From Bolinopsis microptera (lineage: Eukaryota > Ctenophora > Tentaculata > Lobata > Bolinopsidae): DNA of 64,000 nt. The translations under genes were made by a program, and so were the position numbers. Shown piece by piece: positions 44,882 through 56,646 of the stretch. Below the pieces are notes generated by a model. It was not told the DNA's origin. It ran no database searches and worked only from the letters and a program-made list of their open reading frames with translations. Every line of letters starts with the position of its first letter. Within the stretch, counting starts at the first letter, position 1. The DNA lies in contig NC_087080.1 of the NCBI RefSeq assembly GCF_026151205.1, positions 12,819,837 to 12,883,836 on the forward strand, in the 5' to 3' direction.

Positions 44882-45634
44882 TCACCAAAATCCATCCATC
44901 AACTTGCTACCACCTTCCCAAAATTCCTTAGAAAACCTAATCGGTGATGGACTAGGATTTGCAGCAGTAAATGGAACCGACAATTCGATGGAGCCAAAAG
45001 GTGTAGAAATGTGAGCAGCAGGAGGTCCAGCAACAGGAGCAGCAGAGTGTTCACTAGACGGTTCATTTGATACTCCATCCCAGAGAGCAACAGGAAGTTC
45101 GGGAGATGGAGAATCAGCCCCTGTCTCGCTGGAACATGTTGAATGAAGTTTCTCCAACCTACTATCAATATTTGATTTAAGCTCGGTAATTCCAGCATTG
45201 AACTTTTCACTGTCACTGAACTCATATGACATCCTCACGGCTAATTCTCCACCGAGAATTAGCCCTATAGGGCCGATCCATTCACCAGGTCTCTTCATTC
45301 GGTCTTCCATTATAATGGGAACCATAAGAGCTTTTCCTTTAACTCTTGCAGCATACTGAAATTCAAGTTTACAGTTGTCTTTTTCGTTCGAGCCACCAAC
45401 TTTCAGAGCGTATCGCTGAGTCACGAACACAAGAATTATTTTCGTGTTATCTATACCGGATGCCATCTGATGCATGATATCTCCAGTCATACGGTCACTA
45501 TCAAACCAAGTTTTATAGCCTAGTTCCTTCAACGCTTCGTTCACAACAGCTACCCTATCATGATTTGAACGACCCAGCTCATCTTTTCCCCAGTCGTGAG
45601 TGAGGAATACGTCAGTTTTACCTGGCTCACCCAT
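44882..45634 (-). CDS. TIR-domain protein with Pro/Ser-rich tail
   Basis: A frame of 250 residues from the ATG at 45634; the GTG six bases upstream is not used because the ATG directly follows the same leader as in the TIR-trefoil gene. Residues about 6-150 form the TIR domain, nearly identical to the neighbours in the first 60 residues and carrying the C-K-L-E glutamate (E91). The rest is a low-complexity Ser/Pro/Ala tail (residues 165-250) with no trefoil lobes. Cytosolic by composition. It may act as a stand-alone NADase or as a partner of the TIR-trefoil protein; both are inference. Confidence 0.78.
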   Translation of the reverse strand: MGEPGKTDVFLTHDWGKDELGRSNHDRVAVVNEALKELGYKTWFDSDRMTGDIMHQMASGIDNTKIILVFVTQRYALKVGGSNEKDNCKLEFQYAARVKGKALMVPIIMEDRMKRPGEWIGPIGLILGGELAVRMSYEFSDSEKFNAGITELKSNIDSRLEKLHSTCSSETGADSPSPELPVALWDGVSNEPSSEHSAAPVAGPPAAHISTPFGSIELSVPFTAANPSPSPIRFSKEFWEGGSKLMDGFW

Positions 45635-45931
45635 TAACACTGACCTTCACCTGGTAAAAATATTGAGACAATCAAAAATGTAGAGCACCAACGTTTTCAT
45701 GCTAGCTAGTTATAAATTTGAGTCTGTGTCTGTCACCAGACTAAGCTATGAACAACAATTTAAACCCTTCGAGGTTTATTTCACAGTACATTGCAGCTAA
45801 TTGATTGGGGTAGTTGTATTTCTGTTTTTTGTACTTTAAACGAATAAAATCGGACAAAGTGGTTAAGATTATAAACCATTCCTTATATAGGTATCACGTT
45901 ACAGGTTACAAACAGTAATTCTCGGACAAAA

Positions 45932-46556
45932 CCACTGCTAACAAGGAAACTGCTAACAAGGAAACTGCTAACAAGGAAACTGCTAACAAGGAAACTGCTA
46001 ACAAGGAAACTGCTAACAAGGAAACTGCTAACAAGGAAACTGCTAACAAGGAAACTGCTAACAAGGAAACTGCTAACAAGGAAACTGCTAACAAGGAAAC
46101 TGCTAACAAGGAAACTGCTAACAAGGAAACTGCTAACAAGGAAACTGCTAACAAGGAAACTGCCGACAAGGAAACTGCTAACAAGGAAACTGCTAACAAG
46201 GAAACTGCTAACAAGGAAACTGCCGACAGGGAAACTGCTAACAAGGAAACTGCTAACAAGGAAACTGCTAACAAGGAAACTGCTAACAAGGAAACTGCTA
46301 ACAAGGAACTGCCGACAAGGAAACTGCTAACAAGGAAACTGCTAACAAGGAAACTGCTAACAAGGAAACTGCTAACAAGGAAACTGCCGACAAGGAAACT
46401 GCTAACAAGGAAACTGCTAACAAGGAAATTGCTAACAAGGAAACTGCTAACAAGGAAACTGCTGACAAGGAAACTGCTAACAAGGAAACTGCTAACAAGG
46501 AAACTGCTAACAAGGAAACTGCCGACAAGGAAACTGCTAACAAGGAAACTGCTGAC
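45932..46556. repeat. 15-bp minisatellite next to the TIR gene
   Basis: About 41 copies of CTGCTAACAAGGAAA with occasional CTGCCGAC and CTGCTGAC variants. The period is a multiple of three, so several frames stay open (Leu-Leu-Ala-Val-Ser on the minus strand), which I treat as artefact. It lies about 300 bp upstream of the TIR gene start, possibly within its first intron or promoter. Confidence 0.92.
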
Positions 46557-47459
46557 TTCAACTGATAGAATTATTCAACCAAACACAAAAACAGCGGCCC
46601 ACAACGACTGACGAGCCAGACTATATAAGTAATGTCAGCACTGTAAAATTACTCTAGCAAATTAGCACTACAGTACAAGTAGAGCAGTACTACAATACAA
46701 TGTTTGTAGTGTGTGTACATAGTTCTTATGCCAAATACTTTGCTTCTTGCTATCTGTCTTACTCTTTTAGAGTATATTTCCCGTTAATCATGAACAGAAT
46801 GTTTACCATACCCGCGACATAGATATTACGTAATATCATGTTGTTGTAAATTTGTTAAAAATGGCAGATAATAGACCATTTGTAGAACAATAATTGGTCT
46901 TTGCTTCGAACAGAAACAAAATGTGTGGGAAGCAAAATGTAAACAAATATATGGGCTAATTGAGTACAATTTTAAGTTATTAAGACCTGTAAATGAGTGT
47001 AACGAGAAAGAGTCAGACATAATTTAAAGTTTCATCTTATGTCATCTCTTTACTTGTGCAATGTGCGGGGTATGTATGACAAGTTGCTGATTTTCTGAAT
47101 TATAAAGCAATAAAACCAGATACCTTCTCCTTGTATGTATTATTGTTGCTCTTTGATTTTATCATGTATTTTACATTTTACATCACCAGTCACCTATTCG
47201 CCGTATATAATAGAGACTATATAATGTGCCTCAACTTCAGACAGCTTTCCAATCTGCCCAAATAGAGCATGAAATGATTTCATTCCAATTGAAGAGCATT
47301 TGTAGCGGGTTAAATGGACAGGCTTCAGCGATATAAATAAGCACAATTTAACATGATCAACGTCTTTTTGTTTTGTTTTCACATCATATTTCGTTATAAT
47401 ACTGATATTTTATGCTGATTAGCTTGTTGAAATCTAATAAATCTAATCAAGACCAGAGA
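46557..47459. other. Spacer between TIR cluster and actin-like gene
   Basis: AT-rich, with a TATATAAG-type motif near 46620 and no supported coding sequence. It should contain the promoter of the actin-like gene. Confidence 0.4.
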
Positions 47460-50163
47460 ATGGCTTCAGACTCAGACGAGGAGAATGTAGCAGTGGTGTT
47501 GGATGTGGGGTCGTATCATTTGAGTTATGGAATGTCTGGGGATGACATACCGAAGTTCTCTAAATTGGCAACTGCAACAAAAGATGACACAAATAATGGC
47601 CAGGTTAATGAGTTTTATAATATATACTGTAATATTAATGAGTTTTACAAATATTACAGTGGATAAATCTTTGTTTACTCCTTTCTAAAGTTAATGTTGT
47701 TGAAAATCATACCTTTATTTTTTGAGCACTCAGAAATTAATATTAGGTAAAAATCGATCACTGCTTGTAATAATTAAAATGGCCAATTTTATTTCCTTGC
47801 GCCAAAAAATGAGTTAACTCTGTAATACAGGCTCCAGTGTTCAAAGCAAAGCTAGTAGACAAGGAACGAATAGACGAAATCATCAAAATGACAGTTGAAG
47901 ACTTAGGCGTTCAGCCTGAGGACAAGTTCCTATTGATGTCGAATCCAGCCTCAATGTCTATGGAAGATAAAATGTCTCTTTGTGAAATTGTTTTTGAAAG
48001 TTCACCTTTCCAGGTGAGCATCTTTTTCATTTTTTCTCAATAATAAAACAAACGTTTTTGGGGGGGGGGCTGACCATATTAAAGTACATTAAAATGAATA
48101 TTAAAATGTAGGTTTTTCCTGATTTAGGGGCGGGGATATACTTTAATATGTGCAATTTTGTTCATGGAGGTCTTTTTACTTAGTATCCACTATAATTCTA
48201 CAGATATTGAGCTATATCTTTCACATAAAGTTAGTCTCATTCAAAAATATTGAAATTTGATCGAATTTTGGTCGAAAGCTTTCAAATTTTGTGCGTATGC
48301 CCAAACATGGGCTTATGGTTTAAAGCTTATAACCATTTTTGACCAAACTGGATGTAAATTCATGTACTAGTCCAAAAACAGGCTTATCTTGCAAATCTAA
48401 ACGAAGAATATAGCTCGACTAATTTTGGGTATATTAAAGTACTAGTGTAACCCGGCCTTCGGCCGGGATTTCACTGCCGCAGTTAAAAAGGGTAGGAGTA
48501 ATTACCCGCTGAGTCAAAATCCGCATTAGGTGACCCAATAGTTTCTTAAACAATAATCTCATAATCAGTTATTTCTTGTGGATAATTAAGTCATTATTAG
48601 CCATGAGGCACCACATTCCATGATCATAAGGTCTGAACACCGAGTATTACACCTCATCACTCCCGTCTTGAACCGCTTTCTATTTTTATTTAAATCGTTA
48701 TAGAAATTAACACTTGTTAACTCCGCACCACACCCGCCTATTATATTTGAAAACACGCATAACACATAACATTGTCGTATGAACTCTCTCTCTCTCTCTC
48801 TCTGCAGTCCAAACAGACCCCAAACACTAACAGTCCCCCTCCCCTAATAAGCTTATGGTATTACATTACAGCGAATCTTCCAGGGCTAACGCAATTATGA
48901 CGCTACTTAAATGCATATTATACAGTAATGAGATATAGAGAGCAAGCCCCGTAACTCTTGCCGTTCTGCTCAAACTATTTTATGCAACATTTGTGGTACA
49001 AAACCGTCAATTAAACCACCTACCACCGGCCGATTTTAAAAAAATTTGCTTATGGGCTTCATCAGATTTTTGTCCGCACTTTACCGAAAAAAACCAGTCC
49101 CGTAACTCTTACCGTTTTTTTTGTATAACCGTTCGGAAATTTCAAACACACACACACACACACACACACGGATTTCTTGGTATTATTAAGGTGGTATTAA
49201 AGTTGTTTATTAGGTTTTTTCCCGATTTAGGGGCAGGTTTATACTTTTATATACTTTAATATGGTTAGTTACCCCCCCCCCCCCCCCCCCCCCCCCCCCC
49301 GTTTTTAATATTGAGAAAACTTCAATACATATGAACAAGTGAACATTCTTAAATTTTGGTAATGCAGGACTAGTTAAGTTAGCAAACTTTTGAAGATGCT
49401 TAACTTTAACTCAAGAACTATGTTATGAAACCCAATCATTTCAGGTTTCTTGACCTTATCTGAGTCGACATTGGGATTATATTCCACTGGCAGGTCGTCT
49501 GGTTTATGTCTTGATGTTGGACACACAATGACAACTGTAGTTCCGGTATATGAGGGATACCCACTAACAGGATGTCCTTCAGTTATAACATCTCCAATTT
49601 CTGGTTTACAGCTTGATGAGTTGCTGAAGAAACTTAATCCAAAACTAGCAGGGCTGGATAGTGTAGCAATGACGGCTGTTAAAAAACAGTTGTGTCAAGT
49701 TGCTGAAAATGGGCCTACCATGATTCCAGAGTATGAAATGACTGACTTTGTCCTGCCAGACGAATCAAAGGTTTCTGTAGGAAACGAAACAAAACGAGCA
49801 TCTGAATTCCTCTTCTCCCCTCATTACTTTGGCATTAAATCTCCGGGATGTCATGAGATGATATACAATTCTTTGCACAAGGTAGATCCAGATGGCCACA
49901 AGGAAATAATAGAAAATGTTCTCCCAATGGGAGGAACTACGAGAATGCAAGGTTTTGCAAAACGATTACAATTAGAACTATTGGGGGTTTTAGACTACGA
50001 GTTTAATGTTATTGATCAAAGCCCCGCTGAAAAGGAGCACATGTCATGGATTGGAGGTTCTGTTTGTGGTGAACTAACAACATTTGGGCAGATGTGGATC
50101 TTTAGATCTGAGTTTGAAGAAGAGGGTGTAGAGAGAATATGTAAAAAGAAGTTTATGTTTTAA
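47460..50163 (+). CDS. Divergent actin-like (actin-related) protein
   Basis: Exons 47460-47603 (48 codons), 47831-48013 (61 codons) and 49445-50163. The start is the ATG at 47460 rather than 47412, giving the usual acidic MASDSDEE opening. Actin landmarks in order: phosphate-1 loop VVLDVGSYHLSYGMSGDD, central VFESSPF, phosphate-2 region LCLDVGHTMTTVVPVYEGYP, MGGTTRMQGFAKRL, and C-terminal SWIGGSVCGELTTFGQMW. About 349 residues, shorter than actin (375) because subdomain 2 is nearly absent. The phosphate-2 loop, DSGDGVT in actin, reads DVGHTMT, so nucleotide binding is probably impaired. Exon 2 ends in phase 0 but exon 3 needs one extra base to keep the conserved frame; with that base the actin spacing is exact. 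Either a one-base deletion, a sequence error or unusual splicing. Confidence 0.75.
48441..49194 (+). mobile_element. Retroelement-like insertion in the actin-like gene intron
   Basis: Flanked by the 9-bp direct repeat TATTAAAGT (48432-48440 and 49195-49203). It starts ACTAGTGTAACCCGGCCTTC with a CCCGGCC-TTC-GGCCGGG hairpin, contains a CT tract and two related CCCGTAACTCTT-GCCGTT modules, and ends with an AC dinucleotide tract and TTGGTATTATTAAG. No coding frame. The duplication and hairpin start suggest a short non-autonomous retroelement; the class is unproven. Confidence 0.55.
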
Positions 50164-50398
50164 TTCCAGGAGTCATTTACAAATCACCCTTCCGTCTTAT
50201 TATAACTACTAGCAGGAACCTGTATAACCCTAAAATGGTGTCAAGACTCAAGAGACTAAAATAATTATTACCTATTTAATTCGCGTTTTTGACACCACTT
50301 GGGGGTCCAAATTTTGGGCTCTAAAACTCCTATTCCTTGGCCAATATTTTATGCTTTCATGCTGAAAGTTGCAGGAGAAAGTGATCTTATGGCATATG

Positions 50399-52740
50399 CA
50401 ACATGACCTCAACATAGCTAATGATATCAACAAACGACAATTCGGCTTTAAGAAGGGCTGCTCCACAGAAGCGGCACTTCATAAAGTTACTCACACCATT
50501 GAGCGCAGAATAGCCAAGAAAGGATATATGTCCTAGGTGTCTTTCTAGATATAGAGGGCGCCTTCGACAATGTCTCGTTCAAGGCTATCTCTGAAGCAGT
50601 CAAGGCTACGAAAGTGGACTTGGCTACAGCACAGTGGATCATCAACATGGTAACCAATCGATTCATCACACTAAATCATAAGGATAAGTCGAGAAGGGTA
50701 CGGATCAGGCGAGGTTGCCCCCAAGGAGGCATTCTCTCTCCTTTTCTCTGGAACCTGGTAGTCGACGATCTCCTTACCTTTACCGCAAAAGACATCCCGG
50801 GTTACCTGCAAGCCTTTGCGGATGATCTGTTGTCTCTAGCGGAAGGGGATGATTTAGACATCATCTGGGACCGAACATGCAAAACTATAAAAACGATAGA
50901 AAATTGGTGCAGAACCAAAGAGCTATCTATTACCGCCCTTAAAACTCAGATAGTCATGTTTACCTGGAATAGTAAGTGGACTCTAAGACCTATAACAGTT
51001 GGCAACAACATTATAGGTCTGTCCAAGTCTGCTAAATTTCTAGGTGTGACCTTGGACAGCATACTCAACTTCAATGAACAAATCATCAACACCACCAAAA
51101 AAGCCACGGCATCCCTCATGCAATGTCGAAGAGCTGTCGGCCCCACATGGGGTATGAGCCCCAAAACATGCAAATGGATGTACACTGCTGTCATCCGTCC
51201 AATCCTATCCTACTGCTGTAGTATATGGATCAGGGCCACTCAAACGGACTACAACGCGAAAAAACTCAAACGTGTTCAGGCATTGGCACTCAGAATGATG
51301 TCTGGTGCCATGCCAACACTTCTGACATCATACTGTTCCTGCAAGGCGAAGCAGCAAAGGGTGCAGCCAGGCTACAAGCTTACGGCAGGCTCACTCTTGA
51401 ATCTATCGCCTTCAGGAAGGGAACTATCAAAAATCATACCACTATCAACAAACAATTCACGGCAGATCTCATTATCCCACCTAGAGCAACGAGAGACCTA
51501 ACAACACCAACCATGATGCTGGGACGGCACTTCACCGTCACAACTCCTGGAACCGATAACACTGAATATAGAAATTCACTTCAAAACACCATTGACAACA
51601 TTACCAGTGAAACGATCACCTGCTACACTGACGGGTCACTCACAGACTCAGGATGCGGGGCTGGCTATATCATCACAACTGACAACAATAACACCACCCT
51701 TGAAGAAAGATCATTCAAGCTCCCTGATTATTGTACTGTTTACCAAACAGAGCTCACCGCCATCATTGAAGCTTGCAAATATCTCTCTACCTATACCTGT
51801 CATACCAACACACATATCATCATATGGTCTGACAGTCTCTCATCTATACAAGCTATCTCTGCGCTTTCAACGCGTAGTAGAACTACAAGAGACTGTTACG
51901 ACTCTCTTAATGCACTCGGATCCAACAACACGCTAGAGATACGATAGATTGCAGCACACATCGGATTATGGGGGAACGAAAAAGCAGATGAGCTGGCCAA
52001 GCTTGGTACAATCAGTGAATCCACTTTGAAGTGTCCAATTCCACAATCCTACATCAAGCGTCAAATCGACAACAAAGTCAACATACTGAATCAGGAAACT
52101 TGGTTAACTGACGGTCCCAGACACACCAAACTGACACTCGGCCACAAGCACGCCAAAATCATCAAAAACCTCAACACTACACTCAGCAACAACAGACAAG
52201 ATTACAGAACTGCAGTTCACCTCATCACGGGTCACCGCGGTTTAAACAAACACCTTCACACCATTTGCAAATCAAACACCAGTGCTTGTCCTATGTGTGG
52301 CGACGGAGAGGAAACTGTCTCACACTTCCTTGGACAGTGTCCGGCTATTGCCCAAATTAGAGGTCAATATTTCCAGGACTACTACCTCTCTGTCAATGAC
52401 ATATTCGACAACCAACACATCACCACGGTTGTCAATTTCGCAAACCGCACCAAACGCTTAATTGTGCCGGAAGAGCTGGATCAGACCGGGGTGACTTAAA
52501 GTATTATCTCAAATGCTGTCTCGTCTCGTTTTACTTCTCCAAACCCAGCTGGCATTTAAGCGTATCATTTTGACTCATATCAGTATCACTTCTTACACCA
52601 TACTCCACCATTCACTCTGATTTCACCGGCAACTTTCCCCCAGGGTTGCCACACCCCAGAGGTAGGCAGAGCATCTCAATGCTATCCTCTCGTGGGCTAT
52701 CTTGGCCAAGCCTCTCTTATTTTTTTTTTAAATGCTGAAT
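50399..52740 (+). pseudogene. Dead non-LTR retrotransposon (RT and RNase H)
   Basis: 5'-truncated. It begins in the fingers/palm (HTIERRIAKKG, LDIEGAFDNVS), then RT motifs GCPQGGILSPFLWNLVVDDL and the catalytic FADD in YLQAFADDLL, continuing to about 51330. RNase H follows in another frame: CYTDGSLTDSG, YQTELTAIIEA, IWSDSLSSIQA. A CCHC-like C-terminus (CPMCGDGEETVSHFLGQCP) ends at 52499. Defects: a frameshift near 50525, one near 51330, and a stop at 51945 where a Trp is expected. RNase H after RT places it with I/Loa/R1-like LINEs. The 3' end shows a T-rich stretch at 52722-52731. It lies between the actin-like and RGS22-like genes, perhaps in an intron of the latter. Confidence 0.9.
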
Positions 52741-53103
52741 TGGAGGCCATTAAAGCATTTGACCCAGTCAAAAAAGTTTCAGTTGTATATCTATTACGGC
52801 TTTTGCGGAAAGTTGCGTTAAAGTTGATGCCGTGGTGTCAGTAAAATGGTACGGATCCATATAATATATAATCGTCTCGCTTTATATATAGTAAGATGCT
52901 GTTTGGATTTTGTATTCATTTTTATTTACATTAGATAAAGTTTGTGTAGCCTCACTTATATTTGCAATATAATTATAATGTTTTCGGGTGAATACCTTGT
53001 TTGTTTTTGAGTGAATACCCTATTTGAATACCAAGGTGTGTTACTGAATACCAGATCATTTTATATGCAATTATTCATGATATCATGAGATACAGAAACT
53101 TAC

Positions 53104-55766
53104 CTTATCCAGGATGTCCTTCAACAAGTACTGCTTCCTTTTCTCCTTTTCTCCAACCTCTGGTTCCTGAGAGTCTGAGAATTTCCAGTGCAGCGTAGGA
53201 ACAAACTCTTCAATCTTCTCCACTGCTGGTCGGATTGTATCAGATGTTGTAACTGACGAAGCCACAGAGGACAGTCTACTCAGCTTCTTAGTTCTGGGAG
53301 AATAAACAGTTTTATTGCTAAAAATTGAAATAAGATCACAGTCTCAGAGTGAATGAATATTTTTAAACTTTTCATGTTTTCAATCAATTCTAAGTGAGAC
53401 TACAATATTCTCCGGGGTATTTAAATTCGGTCCAATCAATGAATCATACCAACCTGTTGCTGGTGTTTGCATCTAGAAATGCTCTCTCTTTTTCTTCTTC
53501 CCTCTGTTTTTGTTTCAGCATCTGTTTTACAAGCTTTTTCTGCTGAGCTTCAATTTCCAATTTGTTGAAGGCTATTGGTAACGGCTGGTGGTCGCACTTT
53601 GCGCACCAAGCATTAAATTCGTTCCACAGATTGCACAACACTTTCGTCACAATCGTTTGAGCTTGTCGGAAAATATAAGGCCCAAGATCATATCGACTTT
53701 CAGTTATTTTGTGAGCTATGTCGTTTGGAACACTAACCTGAACTTTTGGAAATACCGTGGAATCTAGAAAACAGTCTATGATTGTGTCAATTTTCTTTCG
53801 AATGAGAGAAGTTGAAGAGTGTCGGTGATGCATATCTTTATACCTCTGCACTTCTACCCAAAATTCAATGTCTCTTAGGAGCCTATCATTTTTGGCTTTT
53901 GCAAAACGTTTCAAGGGTTCACATTTTGAGTGATCAATCAAGGTTCTTCGCAATTGAAGCATGTCATGTGCATTCGCTCTGGCTTTTGAGTCGACAAAAA
54001 CAAAACTTTGTGCATTGTCATTGACTTTTCTGCGAGCTAATGCACTTCCACCTCGATCCTGCCTTCTTTGAAATTCTTCAGTTGACTTATACTGCTTAAT
54101 CCATTTACTGTTTAATCTTAGGAGCACATACTTCTGGACTTCAAGAACAACAGGTGAGGGTGGTCGAGCAGGCATTTTGTGGCCTGACCCTCCAAGGACC
54201 TTGATTTGAATATTCCTTGGAGCAGGAGATGAAGGCCCAAAGAAATACTTTTTGGTCAAATACAATTGCTTTATAGATGCTGCCAATTCATCTCTAGCTG
54301 ATATCTTTCCTTTGGCTAATTTGAACTTTTCAATGTCAATGTAGCAATCCAAATCCACCAAAGGATTGACAGATTGGTCCGAGTTCGAGATGACAAGATC
54401 GTCAGAATTAGAAACAAGTGACCCAAGAAAAGTTTTAAATCGTTCATACTCACTTCTGCTTCTAAGAATTGATGAGAGAAGATTTTCTGAATTTGTTGCA
54501 GATGATTTTTCTTCTTGCGGATCTTTGGTAACTACTGCATTTTCTTTAGGAACATTTTTAGAAATAGGATTAGATACTGCTTCACATTCAATAATTTCGT
54601 CATCTAGATCGATAACATCAATAATGTCCTCGCGAACAGGGTTTTCCTCAGGTTGAAGTTGAGAAAATGACTCCTCAGGAATGTTTTCAAAAACATCTAA
54701 ATAGTTGTTCAAATACCTATGCAAGCAAGGAACAAGTGTGAATATAGCATATTCTACTGCTCCATCAAACAAGTCGTCATAAGGAGGATTGGAAGACTTC
54801 TTGATTTGCTCCAGTAGATTTGATGGGATATAAACATAGTTTTTACTTCCAGACACAAGGTAATCACTGATGACTTTCCATGCACAACGGTTTGCCCATA
54901 AGCAATCAACTGTGTCATGAGAGAACCCATCATAGAATGGAAAGCATGCTTTAATGAAAGTGAGATATTTACATTGCTGAAAAAGCTTATTTATCAACAA
55001 GAAATTTTGAAAAACATGACCAGACAAGTCTTCATAGCTAACAATATTGATTAAAGTGTTCCTCAATTCTTCAACAGAGCAATTTTCCAAGAACTGTCTT
55101 GAAATAGTTCTTAATTCTACATGGTCCCAATCACTCACACCAGATTCATTTTTCACTGAGTAAGAATTTAACCTGGGATACCAATAAGAGGCAATATTCT
55201 TTACAAGAGACTCCATAAGTTTTTTCGAAGCCCCAGAATATGGTATACATGATATGTGATTTATTTGGTTAGGCCTAAAATATTTCAGCCTTACATCTTG
55301 TTGTGATTCTTTTGAAGGACCTTTGTATAAGTCAATCCAACAGAGATATTCAGAGAATCCGTTACATTGTCTAAGACGTTGGAAAAATATCATTACCTCA
55401 TTCCAGACTGCAAGTTTTCTTGGCAAATACTGATTCAGAACTGATATGAAAATGTAGCTGAAGTAAATTGTTGATTGATAAAATGATGCCAGATCCACTA
55501 ATTGACATGTTTCATTAAAATTCTTTGATGATAATACTGATTTAGTGGGGATTACATCACAGACGGTGCATTTGTAAATTGGCTGGTAGATCTTGTCATA
55601 GTGTATCTTTTCGTAGCGAGATAACTCAAGAAAGCTGAGACACTTCTTATCAAAGAATAGGGAGCAGGGAAATGTTGGGAGTGACAGGTAAGAATTAAAG
55701 GCACCACAAAGTAGTTCCTGGCCTCCAAGGTTAGCAATCTCTTCCTTTTTAGCATATCTGTGCATC
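53104..55766 (-). CDS. rgs22-like: RGS22-like protein, two internal exons
   Basis: A 2,313-nt exon (55766-53454) and a 190-nt exon (53293-53104), joined through a split Arg codon. The upstream acceptor (ATTTCAG/G) and the downstream donor (AAG/GTAAGT) show the gene continues on both sides, so the ATG at 55765 is probably internal. The N-terminal block (NSYLSLPTFPCSLFFD) matches the start of RGS22, and the block EFWVEVQRYKDMHHR...IIDCFLDS is a diverged RGS domain. A Lys/Glu-rich coiled segment (KLVKQMLKQKQREEEKER) and a long acidic linker also fit. RGS22 proteins are large RGS proteins of ciliated and germ cells; Galpha binding or a flagellar role is by family only. Such a long single exon is unusual beside the small exons of other genes here. 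Confidence 0.78.
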
Positions 55767-56646
55767 CTGAAATGTATTCAACGTTAAGCTTTTAAAAACT
55801 TTTGGATAACTATTTCCTGTAGGAAAGATTTTATGTTCTATTAGTGGGTCCTCACAGCCCAACTAAAAGAAGCTATATCCAAACAACTGTTTTTCAATGT
55901 TAAGTGATACTGGGTACTTCTATGACAAACTTGAATATATAACGACATTTTACAAGAAAACTTTGAATCTTTACAATCTTTAAGAGAAATGGTGCAACAC
56001 TACATGATACGTCAGCAACTGTACATTGAAGTTGTGCTGGATTTTGGAAACACAGTATCAAGAGACAGTGATATAAAGTGTGCCAAAAAAAGGGACCAAG
56101 TTATCAGTGTGGCAACCTCTTGACGCCTTTTAACAAATAGACGTATAATATCTCTATCAGTTTTTGTGCTATCAGCATCTTCTTGGTCTCAAAGTGGAAA
56201 TCATGTTATGCTGAGCTTGGATAACCACATCATTTGCTTTAGAAACGCCTGGGTCCGTTCACCAACTGTGCTAATGTGAGTGGCGGTGTGGTAAGACCCA
56301 TTTTTAACAGCGTGAATATTTATCAAATACAAGCGCGCTAGCTGCTAGCATAATTGTATCATCTAATTTTAAATCAAATTTATTCGGATATATATTTATT
56401 GATTATGTATTGAATTGGTGATAAATAATAAAATTGTCTTTTCTCAAAAAATTGTCTTTACTCAAATAATTCATGTAATAAGCAATTTATTGCAGGGTTT
56501 CATGTGCTGATTGCATACTTTATCTAACAGATCTGCTGACTCGTTAGCATGCAGCTAAGTACCGGGCAACTAATCAATAATAATGTATTGGTCAGCCAAT
56601 ATCACTTGAAGCTGACTAAATCCTGCAGCTGTTGACAGGGTGGATA
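55767..56646. other. Intron or 5' region of the RGS22-like gene
   Basis: No exon recognised on the minus strand; the upstream exons expected from the acceptor at 55766 are not identifiable by eye here. AT-rich. Confidence 0.4.

Noticed and set aside
45906-46556. CRISPR-like array
   Set aside because: Units are 15 bp with no spacers, in an animal genome; it is a minisatellite.
45906-46561. Minus-strand frames of repeating Leu-Ala-Val-Ser-Leu, membrane-like in composition
   Set aside because: A 15-bp period keeps several frames open; no start context, and a one-base slip near 46304 splits it into two frames.
47412-47459. Upstream ATG for the actin-like gene
   Set aside because: The extra 16 residues have no counterpart in actins, while the ATG at 47460 gives the usual acidic start.
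53812-54656. Plus-strand frames inside the RGS22-like exon
   Set aside because: Shadows of the intact minus-strand exon.
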